From JBMDXB01 sp048594885 (GTDB lineage Bacteria; Acidobacteriota; Vicinamibacteria; Vicinamibacterales; 2-12-FULL-66-21), in NCBI GenBank assembly GCA_048594885.1, contig JBMDXB010000153.1, forward strand, positions 1 through 64,000: a stretch of DNA of 64,000 bases. Direction: 5' to 3'. Each line of letters begins with the position of its first letter. Within the stretch, counting starts at the first letter, position 1. The notes under the pieces are model-generated. The model made no database searches, was not told where the DNA came from, and was given only the letters and a program-made list of their open reading frames with translations. The translations under genes were made by a program, and so were the position numbers. Below are positions 44,958-52,429 of the stretch, piece after piece.

Positions 44958-45635
44958 ATGCGACTCATTCACGGGCTCATCGTCGCCGTCGCCCTGGCTT
45001 TCGTGCCTGCTGCGCTCGCCGCGCAGGACGCGGACCGCAAGGTCGCCGGCGGCGGCATCACGGTCAAGGGCTGGCAGGGCAAGATCGACGCGGCCGCCGC
45101 GAAGAAGGGAATGACCATCAACGATTCCAAGTTCGCGGCGGAGGGGAACGCGCTTCATCTCACCGTCGGCCCAGCGGCCTCGTACTGGAATCCGGCGAAC
45201 ACGGTGAAGGGGGATTACACCGTGAGCGCGACGTTCCGCGAAGCCAAGGTGGCGAGCGATCACCCGCATCCGTACGGGATCTTCATCGGCGGCACGAAGC
45301 TGGACACCGATCAGCACAACCTGCTGTACTGCGTCGCCTACAGCGACGGCACGTTCCTGGTGCGCGGCTTCAGCAACGGCACGGTGTTCAACGCCTCGAA
45401 GCGCGCGCCGCACGCGGCGGTGAAGAAGGCGGGCGCCGACGGCAGCGTGACGCAGGAGATCGCCTGGAACGTGAAGGGTGACCGCGCCGAGTGCCTGATC
45501 AACGGCCAGGTCGCCGCCGGCTTCAACAAGGCGGACATCGTCGGCGCCGGCAAGCTCGAGTCGACCGACGGCGTCTACGGGCTCCGCGTCAGCCATAACG
45601 TGGACGTCACGGTCAGCGGCTTGACCGCGAAGTAG
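44958..45635 (+). CDS. Secreted DUF1080/LamG-like domain protein
   Basis: This 225-aa protein has signal peptide MRLIHGLIVAVALAFVPAALAAQ and one jelly-roll-like domain. The pattern of YWNPANTVKGDYTVSATF and HPHPYGIFIGG resembles concanavalin-like/DUF1080 proteins, which are common in soil bacteria and linked to sugar binding or hydrolysis. No catalytic residue can be assigned. A strong GAGGGAGGAGG Shine-Dalgarno lies before ATG 44958. Confidence 0.7.
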   Translation: MRLIHGLIVAVALAFVPAALAAQDADRKVAGGGITVKGWQGKIDAAAAKKGMTINDSKFAAEGNALHLTVGPAASYWNPANTVKGDYTVSATFREAKVASDHPHPYGIFIGGTKLDTDQHNLLYCVAYSDGTFLVRGFSNGTVFNASKRAPHAAVKKAGADGSVTQEIAWNVKGDRAECLINGQVAAGFNKADIVGAGKLESTDGVYGLRVSHNVDVTVSGLTAK

Positions 45636-45718
45636 CGTCCGGCCGCATCTTGTTGTAGACTAGGTGCTTCGGCGCCAGCGATTCCCGGTCGCAGTACGAA
45701 GACGCCGCAGCTTTGTGT

Positions 45719-45795
45719 CGGGGCGTGGCTCAGCCTGGTAGAGCACTCGGTTCGGGACCGAGGGGTCGGTGGTTCAAATCCACTCGCCCCGACCA
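45719..45795 (+). tRNA. tRNA-Pro (anticodon CGG)
   Basis: The acceptor arms CGGGGCG (45719-45725) and CGCCCCG (45785-45791) pair fully; the anticodon stem CTCGG/CCGAG encloses the loop TTCGGGA with anticodon CGG; the T-arm has GGTGG-TTCAAAT-CCACT. The 3' CCA is encoded (45793-45795). The adjacent recombinase remnant suggests its 3' end served as an integration site. Confidence 0.95.
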
Positions 45796-45811
45796 CTAAT
45801 TTGCGAAAAGT

Positions 45812-45843
45812 GGCCGGTTTTCCTTCGGGATTTCCGGCCTTTC
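45812..45843 (+). terminator. Probable intrinsic terminator of tRNA-Pro
   Basis: GGCCGG (45812-45817) and CCGGCC (45834-45839) form a stem with an inner CC-TTCG-GG tetraloop and are followed by TTTCGT. The T-run is short, so confidence is moderate. Confidence 0.5.
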
Positions 45844-45917
45844 GTGTTTCAGGACGTTGCCAGAAATCGGGCGACATGGCTCCTCGTGGTCTTGAATGAG
45901 CACCTTTTGAGCACCTT

Positions 45918-46634
45918 TCAGGCTGACCGATGGGCCAACTTGCTCATGAGCGCCTTCAGCCGATCCTCTCGCGCCTTCATGTAGCGCTCGGTGGTGCGGA
46001 TGTCCTTGTGACGCGCCGCTTCCCGGACCTCGTGAATCTCACCGCCCTGGTCAACAAGGGAACTCTCGCGTGCCCGGTCAGCACCGGCGTAGAACGCCTG
46101 ACGGTGCTCCGGATCGCGGTCTCGCCGGTGCGCCTCGAGCAGGCTGCGGCCTCGATCCGTGAGCACCAAGGCGCCATGCCGGCCGTCCAGTGGCACATGC
46201 TCAATCAGCCCCTGCTTCTCGAGGTGGCGCAGATCGGCTCGCTCGTCGTACGCGGCATCACGTGGGTCCCGCAAGTCGCGCGCCGACACCACCCGAAACG
46301 CACCGATCGTCGACAGCGTTCGCGTGTCGGAACCTTTGATCGTGTAATCGCGGTCACGCTCATGAACCAGTTCCCGGTCACGGCTGTCAGGCAGGTCGAG
46401 ATCGCGCATGAACACGTCGCGCGGGTCGAGGCCGCCGCGATCGTCGTCACGGCCACGCGCGTCACGATCGCGGTCATCCCGCCAGTCCTTGAAGTCACGG
46501 TCGCGCGCGTCGTACTCCACCACGTCATCACGAGCGTCGCCAGTGCCCGGTCCGCGTCCCAACACGATCCATTCGTCCTCGCGGTCGTGAATGCCATCGT
46601 CCAGATCACGTGAGTCGACAATCGCGTGGATCAA
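45918..46634 (-). pseudogene. Mobile-element winged-helix protein fused to tyrosine-recombinase tail
   Basis: This 238-aa reading frame (TTG start) has an Asp/Arg-rich N-terminus (about 1-95), then a winged-helix-like region DYTIKGSDTRTLSTIGAFRV...LVLTDRGRSLLEAHRRDRD that resembles proteins carried by proteobacterial plasmids and integrative elements. After FYAGADRARE the homology breaks, and the last 40 residues (EAARHKDIRTTERYMKARED) look like the end of a tyrosine recombinase, including the H-K and the catalytic Tyr motif TTERYM. I read it as a deletion fusion left by an element that integrated at the adjacent tRNA-Pro. Confidence 0.5.
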
Positions 46635-46940
46635 GATCGCCCGACATCGCCGCCCCCCCCCACAATTGCCACGTTCGGCAACTCGATTAGGCGAGGCAGC
46701 GAACGGCGCGGCAATTCACGATCGGATTGAATCGGGTCGTTTCGGGTGGAGGATGCTGTTGATGCAAAACGTCAACGCCCGTTCATCCTGACGGAGTGCG
46801 CGACAGCGAGCTGCCGGAATTCCGGCACTCGACTTCCACCTTGAACATCGTCGAAGTGGTTGAGTGGAGCGAACAGCCGTGCGAGATTGGTGTCCAATCG
46901 ATAGGTTGGCGCGGCAAAGGGTGCCATCAGGGAGAACGTC
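46635..46940. other. Gene-free spacer
   Basis: No gene is supported. The stretch contains a run of nine C (46653-46661) and a perfect 16-bp palindrome TGCCGGAATTCCGGCA at 46812-46827. It may hold the promoter for the following operon, but no convincing -35/-10 pair was found. Confidence 0.5.
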
Positions 46941-47399
46941 ATGAGTCTTGCGCTCACTATCGGGATCTTGTTGGGCTTCTTGGCTGGTGGGCCGAAGGCC
47001 GCTGCACAGAGCTCATTCGGCGGCACGTGGATCCTCGATCCGTCAAGGGGCGTCCTCCATGACGGGCGGCCCCGTGATGTTCAGTTGATACTCGTGGACG
47101 ATGGTCAGACCGTGACGGTCACGGAGCGGATCCCCGGCAAGAAAGACGATGAGTTCTCCTGCAGGACCGGCGCGAAGCCATGCGAGCAGAAGAAGAGCAG
47201 CAGTGTGTATCGTCGTGTCTTGAAGCGAGAATCGGGAGCGCTTATCTGGCAGAACTCGATGACGCGGCTCGGAGATGATGCGAGCATCAGCTGGACCGAG
47301 CGATGGTCAGTGTCCGACGCCGGGCGCACGTTGACCGTTCACAAAATGTATCCCGGGAATCGGGAGTTCCTGGAGGTCTTCAAGCGGGCCGCGCCATGA
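46941..47399 (+). CDS. Small secreted protein, unrecognised
   Basis: This 152-aa protein has signal peptide MSLALTIGILLGFLAGGPKAAAQ, then FGGTWILDPSRG, which resembles the first strand of lipocalin-like secreted proteins, and beta-rich sequence to the end (FLEVFKRAAP). Its TGA overlaps the ATG of the ADOP permease by 4 nt, so it is translationally coupled to it. It may be an accessory of the permease. No family is assigned with certainty. Confidence 0.65.
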   Translation: MSLALTIGILLGFLAGGPKAAAQSSFGGTWILDPSRGVLHDGRPRDVQLILVDDGQTVTVTERIPGKKDDEFSCRTGAKPCEQKKSSSVYRRVLKRESGALIWQNSMTRLGDDASISWTERWSVSDAGRTLTVHKMYPGNREFLEVFKRAAP

Positions 47400-49864
47400 G
47401 GGCTCCCTCGTTTCTTCGTGGACGCCGATCGCGCCGCGTGGCCGCTGGCGTTGCGACCGTGATTGGGCTCGGTGTCGGCGCCAGCGTGGCGGTCGTGACC
47501 GTGTACGAGCACGTCTTTCTCGCGACGCGGGGCTACGAGGATGCGCATCAGCTGGTCATCCTGGAGAACAGGGGTGTCTACCAACTGGGGCAGGGCCTGA
47601 CCAGCGAGCGTCCGGAGCTGTCCTGGCCCGACTATCGCGATCTACATGCCCGGCAGCGGACTTTCGTCGCGTTCGGCGCAATCACCGGTCCCGAGCGGAT
47701 CGTCGCGGAGCTCGGCGGGAGGCTCCGATCGACGCCGGCGGCATTCGTCTCGGCGGACCTCTTCGCACTGCTCGGCGTTCGGGCGGTCGCGGGCCGACTC
47801 CTCGGAGCTGCCGATTTCGCCGCTCACGCGCCGCCGGTCGCACTGCTGACCGAAGGTCTGTGGCGTAGCCACTTCTCATCTGATCCCCACGTTCTCGGCC
47901 GCGCGATTCGTGTCGAGGGGCAGCCCGTGATCATCGTCGGCGTCGTTCCTGATGATGCGATCGCGACGCTGAGCCAGCGGAAAGACCTCTTCGAGGACTC
48001 GGACCGAAATCAGCGGCTGATCCTGCCGCTCGTGGCCGGCGGCGATGGCCCGGCAGCAGCACGTCTGTCGCTGCGTGCCGCCAATCGCACGTTCCCCTTA
48101 CTTACGGTGATCGCCCGTCTGCGGCCCGGTACGTCGCTGTCCTCCGTCCAGATCGACATCGATACGATCGCCCGGCAATTGAGTCGCGACTTTCCGGATT
48201 CAAACGCGGGCAGAACGTTTCACGCAACGCGTTTCGGCGATTGGATCACCGACGACGTGAAGCACCTCCGGCCGATGTTGATCGTCGTCGCGGTCCTTGC
48301 GTTACTTGTGTCGTGTGCGAGCGCTCTCGGCCTGATGATGGCGGACGTCGTTCGACGAGAGCCTGAGATGGCAGTGCGGCATGCACTGGGCGCAAGCCGC
48401 GGCGCTCTGACGGGGCTGGTCCTCCACCGTTCGATCTTCTGGTCCTTGCCGGGCGGCGCGCTCGGTCTGGCGTTCGCGTGGACGATGCTGCGCTGGGTTG
48501 ATGTCATGGGCACACAAGGAACTGCCGCCACACGCCTCTCCGCCGGTCCTGAGGTTTTCGCGGGTGCGATGGGTCTGGCCGCGGTCGCGGGCGTCTCGTT
48601 GGGAGCTGTCGGGGTCTGGATGCTTCGGCAGCAGGACTTCTCGGCCGGCCTGAAAGAGGCGGGGTCCTCGAGTTCCGCCAGTCGGCGTCGTCGAACAGCT
48701 CTCCGTATCGTCGTCGGTGTTCAGGTGGCTGTCGCGACCTCGCTGGGTTTTGTCTCGATGCTCCTGCTGCGCAGCATGGCGAATGTGTATGACGTCGATC
48801 TTGGCTTTCAGCCCGGACAGTCGTTCGTCTTCCGCGTGCAGCTACCTCAGGAACACTACCGCACGACCGCTGAACAATCGGTCTTCTTCGAGCGTGCGCT
48901 CAGCCGCGCCCGTGCCGTTCCCGGCGTCGCATCGGGCGCTCTTGCAGATGCACCTCCGCTGACCCCGGTGGCAGTCACGATCGGGAGCCGGGACTTCGCC
49001 ATCGAGGTACCGGGCCGCGCGCCGGAAGCGCTCCCTCCGCTCGGCGGACAGCGAGTGTCGGCTGGCTATTTTGAGACGCTCGGCATGCGGATCGTGCGCG
49101 GCCGCGCTTTCTCAGAGGGTGATCTCAAGGCCAACGCCCCGGTACTCGTCGTTGACGAAGGGTTCTGGCGCGCGCGATTCGCGGATGTCGATCCACTGCA
49201 AGCGACAATACGCATGGCCGACACCCGATACAACATCGTGGGAGTCGTCGCCGGCGTTCGTCAGAGCGGGCCGATGAGCGCCGCCAGACCAACGGTGTAC
49301 CTGCCGCGTCAGGGCTCCCGCAGTCCCGCAGCCTATTTCATCGTGCGACCGTCCGGATTCGGCCGCGGGATGATGGAGCGTGTGGTTTCCCAAGTGGTCA
49401 GCGTCGATGCCCGAGTGCTCGTCGATGATCCCCAGATGCTCGACGACCTGCTGCAGCGAACCCTCGCCGCACGCCGACGCATGTTGCGGCTGCTGACGAT
49501 CGCCGCGGGTATTGTGCTGCTCCTTGCCGCCTTCAGCGTCGCCGGAGTTCTCGGCGAATTCGTTGAAAACAAGGTGCGCGAGATTGCTCTACGGAAGGCA
49601 CTCGGTGCCTCGGGGCGGCACACGTGCCTACTCGTATGGGCCAACATTGGGGTTCCTGGGTCCGCGGGCATCCTGTTAGGCTCCGTGGGTGGATTCTTCC
49701 TCGCAAGGGCGCTCTCAAGCGAGTTGTTCGGAGTGGCGCCTCTCGACGCGCTCACGTTAACGGGAACTGTTCTGGGCCTCGTTGCGGTGGGCATTGCGGC
49801 CGCGGCCGGTCCGATTGCACGAGCACTATCGATCGACCCGTCCCGCGCACTACGTCTCCTGTGA
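47396..49864 (+). CDS. ADOP-like FtsX/MacB permease, second copy
   Basis: This 822-aa protein has two MacB-core/FtsX units: first helix about residues 15-40, periplasmic domain with RPELSWPDYRDLHARQRTF, helices with MAVRHALGASRGA, second core GGQRVSAGYFETLGMRIVRGR and the last helices with REIALRKALGASGRH. Compared with 463-3078 it lacks the 80-residue N-terminal helical segment, and there is no PadR gene. Its start at 47396 overlaps the small secreted gene. In an accessory region, likely acquired or rearranged separately. Confidence 0.85.
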   Translation: MRAPSFLRGRRSRRVAAGVATVIGLGVGASVAVVTVYEHVFLATRGYEDAHQLVILENRGVYQLGQGLTSERPELSWPDYRDLHARQRTFVAFGAITGPERIVAELGGRLRSTPAAFVSADLFALLGVRAVAGRLLGAADFAAHAPPVALLTEGLWRSHFSSDPHVLGRAIRVEGQPVIIVGVVPDDAIATLSQRKDLFEDSDRNQRLILPLVAGGDGPAAARLSLRAANRTFPLLTVIARLRPGTSLSSVQIDIDTIARQLSRDFPDSNAGRTFHATRFGDWITDDVKHLRPMLIVVAVLALLVSCASALGLMMADVVRREPEMAVRHALGASRGALTGLVLHRSIFWSLPGGALGLAFAWTMLRWVDVMGTQGTAATRLSAGPEVFAGAMGLAAVAGVSLGAVGVWMLRQQDFSAGLKEAGSSSSASRRRRTALRIVVGVQVAVATSLGFVSMLLLRSMANVYDVDLGFQPGQSFVFRVQLPQEHYRTTAEQSVFFERALSRARAVPGVASGALADAPPLTPVAVTIGSRDFAIEVPGRAPEALPPLGGQRVSAGYFETLGMRIVRGRAFSEGDLKANAPVLVVDEGFWRARFADVDPLQATIRMADTRYNIVGVVAGVRQSGPMSAARPTVYLPRQGSRSPAAYFIVRPSGFGRGMMERVVSQVVSVDARVLVDDPQMLDDLLQRTLAARRRMLRLLTIAAGIVLLLAAFSVAGVLGEFVENKVREIALRKALGASGRHTCLLVWANIGVPGSAGILLGSVGGFFLARALSSELFGVAPLDALTLTGTVLGLVAVGIAAAAGPIARALSIDPSRALRLL

Positions 49865-49954
49865 CGGGCGGGTGGACGTGTCGCCGCTCGAGTTAGTTGA
49901 CCGCGGGTTGGCAAGTCAGCGAACCTCAGGAGAATGCGGTCGACCACGACCTTC

Positions 49955-49977
49955 GACAATGTTTGCTAATCATTGTC
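49955..49977 (+). promoter_or_regulatory. Dyad operator upstream of parD
   Basis: GACAATG and CATTGTC are arranged as an inverted repeat separated by 9 nt, 30 nt before the parD start. Type II antitoxins of the ParD class autoregulate by binding such dyads; function here is inferred. Confidence 0.45.
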
Positions 49978-50007
49978 CAAGCTTGATAGGTGGCTCGAGG
50001 GGACGAC

Positions 50008-50262
50008 ATGAACGTATCGCTGACGCCGGAGCTCGAGCGCTTCGTCCAGGGAAAGGTCGAAAGCGGCCTCTATAACAACGCGAGCGAGGTCGTTCGCGAA
50101 GGACTGAGGCTGCTGAAGGAACACGACGAAATCCGCACGAAGTGGCGAGACCAGATCGAACGGGGCTGGATGCAGGCCCAGGCAGGTCAGGTCGTGGATG
50201 GGCCTCGCGCGATCGCCGCAATCAAAAACCGGCTGAAGACCCGAACCAAGAAACGCGCGTGA
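50008..50262 (+). CDS. ParD-like ribbon-helix-helix antitoxin, orphan
   Basis: This 84-aa antitoxin has the RHH pattern MNVSLTPELERFVQGKVESG then YNNASEVVREGLRLLKEHDE, typical of ParD/CopG proteins, with a basic C-terminus. ATG 50008 is preferred over the upstream in-frame start by family length. It would neutralise a ParE-type toxin, but the toxin gene downstream is truncated after about 13 codons. The stop overlaps the toxin GTG (GTGA). Confidence 0.85.
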   Translation: MNVSLTPELERFVQGKVESGLYNNASEVVREGLRLLKEHDEIRTKWRDQIERGWMQAQAGQVVDGPRAIAAIKNRLKTRTKKRA

Positions 50263-50300
50263 GTCCCGGGTACAGCCTCACGCCCGAGGCGCGGGCGAAT
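50259..50300 (+). pseudogene. Truncated ParE toxin (N-terminus only)
   Basis: GTG at 50259 overlaps the antitoxin stop and begins VSPGYSLTPEARA, the usual start of ParE toxins (YxLTPEAxxDL). From about 50298 the frame no longer resembles ParE and the conserved helix and catalytic strand region are missing. The toxin is presumed lost by deletion. Confidence 0.6.
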
Positions 50301-50390
50301 TCGGTCACAAGCGAGAAGAAGGCCATTTTTGTTGGATTCCGGATCCGCCCCTCCCGGGTTCAACAAGTCGCTCGAAAGTCACTGCGCCAT

Positions 50391-50751
50391 TTATCTGGAC
50401 CCATACCTATACCGGCGGGCTCGGGTCATGATGTCATCGATGACCGCACTCTTGGCATCGGCGTAGTGCTGAACGAACGTCCATTCCTTCTGAGCCAGTC
50501 AGACTCTCGAATGTGTAGTCGATAACCAGTCGACTCGAGTGCCGGCAGGTACGCCGCTTCGTCGGCCGAGTCGGTCACGACGAGCACGATGTCAAGTATG
50601 GGCTTGGCTGGCACACCAGTACGGACGTCGAGCCGACATGCTCGATTTGCAGGGCCTCCGCAAGGACTGCCCGGATCCTGGCGGCCTCGCGCTCGAACAG
50701 TTCCGCCCATTGGGGATCGTAGTCGACAAGCAGAATGCGGCCGTTCAGTAG
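50391..50751 (-). pseudogene. GrpB family (UPF0157) pseudogene
   Basis: Three pieces can be read. One frame gives DPQWAELFEREAARIRAVL and IEHVGSTSV; a frameshift near 50620 leads to PAKPILDIVLVVTDSADEAAYLPALES and GYRLHIRESDW; a second frame change gives EWTFVQHYADAKSAVIDDIM and a stop at 50391-50393. The middle of the family domain (about 50 residues between RESDW and the C-terminal helix) is deleted. GrpB-like proteins belong to the nucleotidyltransferase-like superfamily; this copy cannot be functional. Confidence 0.75.
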
Positions 50752-50867
50752 CCCGACGCGAGTACGTGCTCACGGCCAAAGGGACGAGAGCACTGAGACG
50801 CCTGCGGCGTCAGGTGGACGAACTCCATCGCGAGATCGTGAGAGAATCGCGCGCCAAGCGGAGATAA
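50746..50867 (+). pseudogene. C-terminal remnant of a PadR/winged-helix regulator
   Basis: The frame VARREYVLTAKGTRALRRLR and onwards resembles the wing and C-terminal helix of a PadR- or MarR-like regulator and ends at TAA 50865-50867, three bases before the DoxX start. No start codon or recognition helix remains, and upstream bases belong to the inverted GrpB pseudogene. Confidence 0.4.
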
Positions 50868-50869
50868 CC

Positions 50870-51298
50870 ATGCGCACACGGCTCATTCGCAGTGATGCAA
50901 CCCCGGCGGTCGTGCTGATCCGCCTCATGGTCGGGGCGGTGTTCCTGTCGGAGGGCATCCAGAAGTTTCTGTTCCCCGATCAGCTCGGAGTCGGGCGCTT
51001 CGTGAAGATCGGCCTGCCGATGCCAGAACTGCTGGCGCCGTTCGTGGGCACGTTCGAAATCGCCTGTGGCAGCCTGGTGTTGCTCGGACTGTTGATGCGT
51101 ATCGCTGTCATCCCGCTGCTGATCATCATGACCGTTGCGCTCACCACGACCAAGTGGCCGATGCTCGCCACGCAGGGGTTCTGGCACATGGCGCACGAAT
51201 CGCGAACGGACTGGTCGATGTTTCTCGGTTCGCTGTTTCTGCTCATCGTGGGGTCTGGCCGCTGGTCACTCGACGCCCGTCTCGCGTCCCGTCGCTGA
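50870..51298 (+). CDS. DoxX family membrane protein
   Basis: This 142-aa protein has four hydrophobic helices. LIRLMVGAVFLSEGIQKFLFP and LLAPFVGTFEIACGSLVLLGL are DoxX/DoxD-like signatures. Family members are linked to terminal oxidases or redox homeostasis, but no partner is present. Start ATG 50870 has a GGAG Shine-Dalgarno contributed by the end of the regulator remnant. Confidence 0.85.
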   Translation: MRTRLIRSDATPAVVLIRLMVGAVFLSEGIQKFLFPDQLGVGRFVKIGLPMPELLAPFVGTFEIACGSLVLLGLLMRIAVIPLLIIMTVALTTTKWPMLATQGFWHMAHESRTDWSMFLGSLFLLIVGSGRWSLDARLASRR

Positions 51299-51421
51299 AG
51301 GGATTGGAAACCTTTTTTGTTGCGCACGTCACTACCCCAACAGTAAGCTAGCCGACCCAGTGGGCCGACCGGTCGACCGGCCCGTCCATCCCCAGCAACT
51401 TTGTGAAGCCGAGGTAGCACC

Positions 51422-52408
51422 ATGCGAAGACTGCTGGTCGTCGTGTCACTCGTGCCCTTCGTCGCATTGAGCCAGGCCGCGGACAGCCCGATCGTTACCT
51501 GCGGGATGGCTTACTCCAGCCTCCAAGCTGAGTTCGTCGCGGATGCCGCTCAATTGGCCCCTTACGTGTGTGAGGATCCTGGCGAGTTCAACGCGCGCGC
51601 GGTGCGTTTGCTTGACCAAATCAACGCCAGGATCGAGCGGTTCAACACCCGCTTCGTTGGAGAACAGTGCGATCCGGACATGGCGCTGCCGCTCGCGGCG
51701 AAGAATTCGGCCGACGTGCGGCTGGTGCTCCAGCAGGAGCTTGGGGCCGTACCACTCGACAAGTTCTGCAACGGCATCTCCGACACAGTGGTGCTGTGCG
51801 GAAACAATCTCGACGACCCCGGCGAACTCTGCGACGGCAGTGCTCTCGGCGGGCAGTCGTGCGCGAGTCTGGGCAATGGCACGGGCACACTGGCGTGTGC
51901 CTCGAACTGCCAGAGTTTCGATCTCAGCGGATGTAGCGGCCCCGCGTTCTGCGGCAACGGCGTGATCGAGGACGGAGAAGCGTGCGATGCGCGCGGCTCG
52001 ACGGCCACGTGCGATTCGGACTGCACCGTCCCAGCGTGCGGGGACGGGACCGTGAATCCGTTCGCCGGCGAGCAGTGCGATGCTGGAGGGCCCGCAGCGT
52101 TCTGTGATGCCGACTGCACGATTGCCACGTGCGGCGACGGAACCCTCAACCCGTTGGCCGGCGAGCAATGCGACGCCGGCGGCCAGCAGACGACGACCTG
52201 TGAAGTGAACTGCAGGATTCCGGCCTGCGGTGACGGCATCCTCAACGTCGCCGCCGGCGAGGCGTGCGATGACGGCAACGGCGTCAGCGGCGATGGCTGC
52301 TCGGCGACGTGCGGTATTGAAGGCGTCCAGGCATCGCGAGCGCAGCCGATGCGGCGAGGGCCGGGGCTGCTGGCGTCGAATCGGCCCAGCGGGCGAGCCG
52401 CACGTTAG
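51422..52408 (+). CDS. Secreted protein with Myxococcus-type Cys-rich repeats
   Basis: This 328-aa protein has signal peptide MRRLLVVVSLVPFVALSQA, a unique N-terminal domain (about 20-130) and then a series of Cys-rich repeats: CGNGVIEDGEACDARG, CGDGTVNPFAGEQCDAGG, CGDGTLNPLAGEQCDAGG and CGDGILNVAAGEACDDGNG. The last unit ends with the canonical GDGCSATC. These repeats are common on Myxobacterial surface proteins and in DUF4215 proteins, stabilised by disulfides. The C-terminus is short, basic and lacks an obvious sorting domain. Role unknown. Confidence 0.8.
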   Translation: MRRLLVVVSLVPFVALSQAADSPIVTCGMAYSSLQAEFVADAAQLAPYVCEDPGEFNARAVRLLDQINARIERFNTRFVGEQCDPDMALPLAAKNSADVRLVLQQELGAVPLDKFCNGISDTVVLCGNNLDDPGELCDGSALGGQSCASLGNGTGTLACASNCQSFDLSGCSGPAFCGNGVIEDGEACDARGSTATCDSDCTVPACGDGTVNPFAGEQCDAGGPAAFCDADCTIATCGDGTLNPLAGEQCDAGGQQTTTCEVNCRIPACGDGILNVAAGEACDDGNGVSGDGCSATCGIEGVQASRAQPMRRGPGLLASNRPSGRAAR

Positions 52409-52429
52409 CGACGCGACCGTCAGCCTCCC

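Noticed and set aside
46653..46661. Nine-C tract as a phase-variation site
   Set aside because: It lies upstream of the recombinase-tail pseudogene and outside any supported gene, so no frame would be switched.
45719..52408. A defined genomic island with two attachment sites
   Set aside because: I could not find a second copy of the tRNA-Pro 3' end within the window, so island limits are not claimed.
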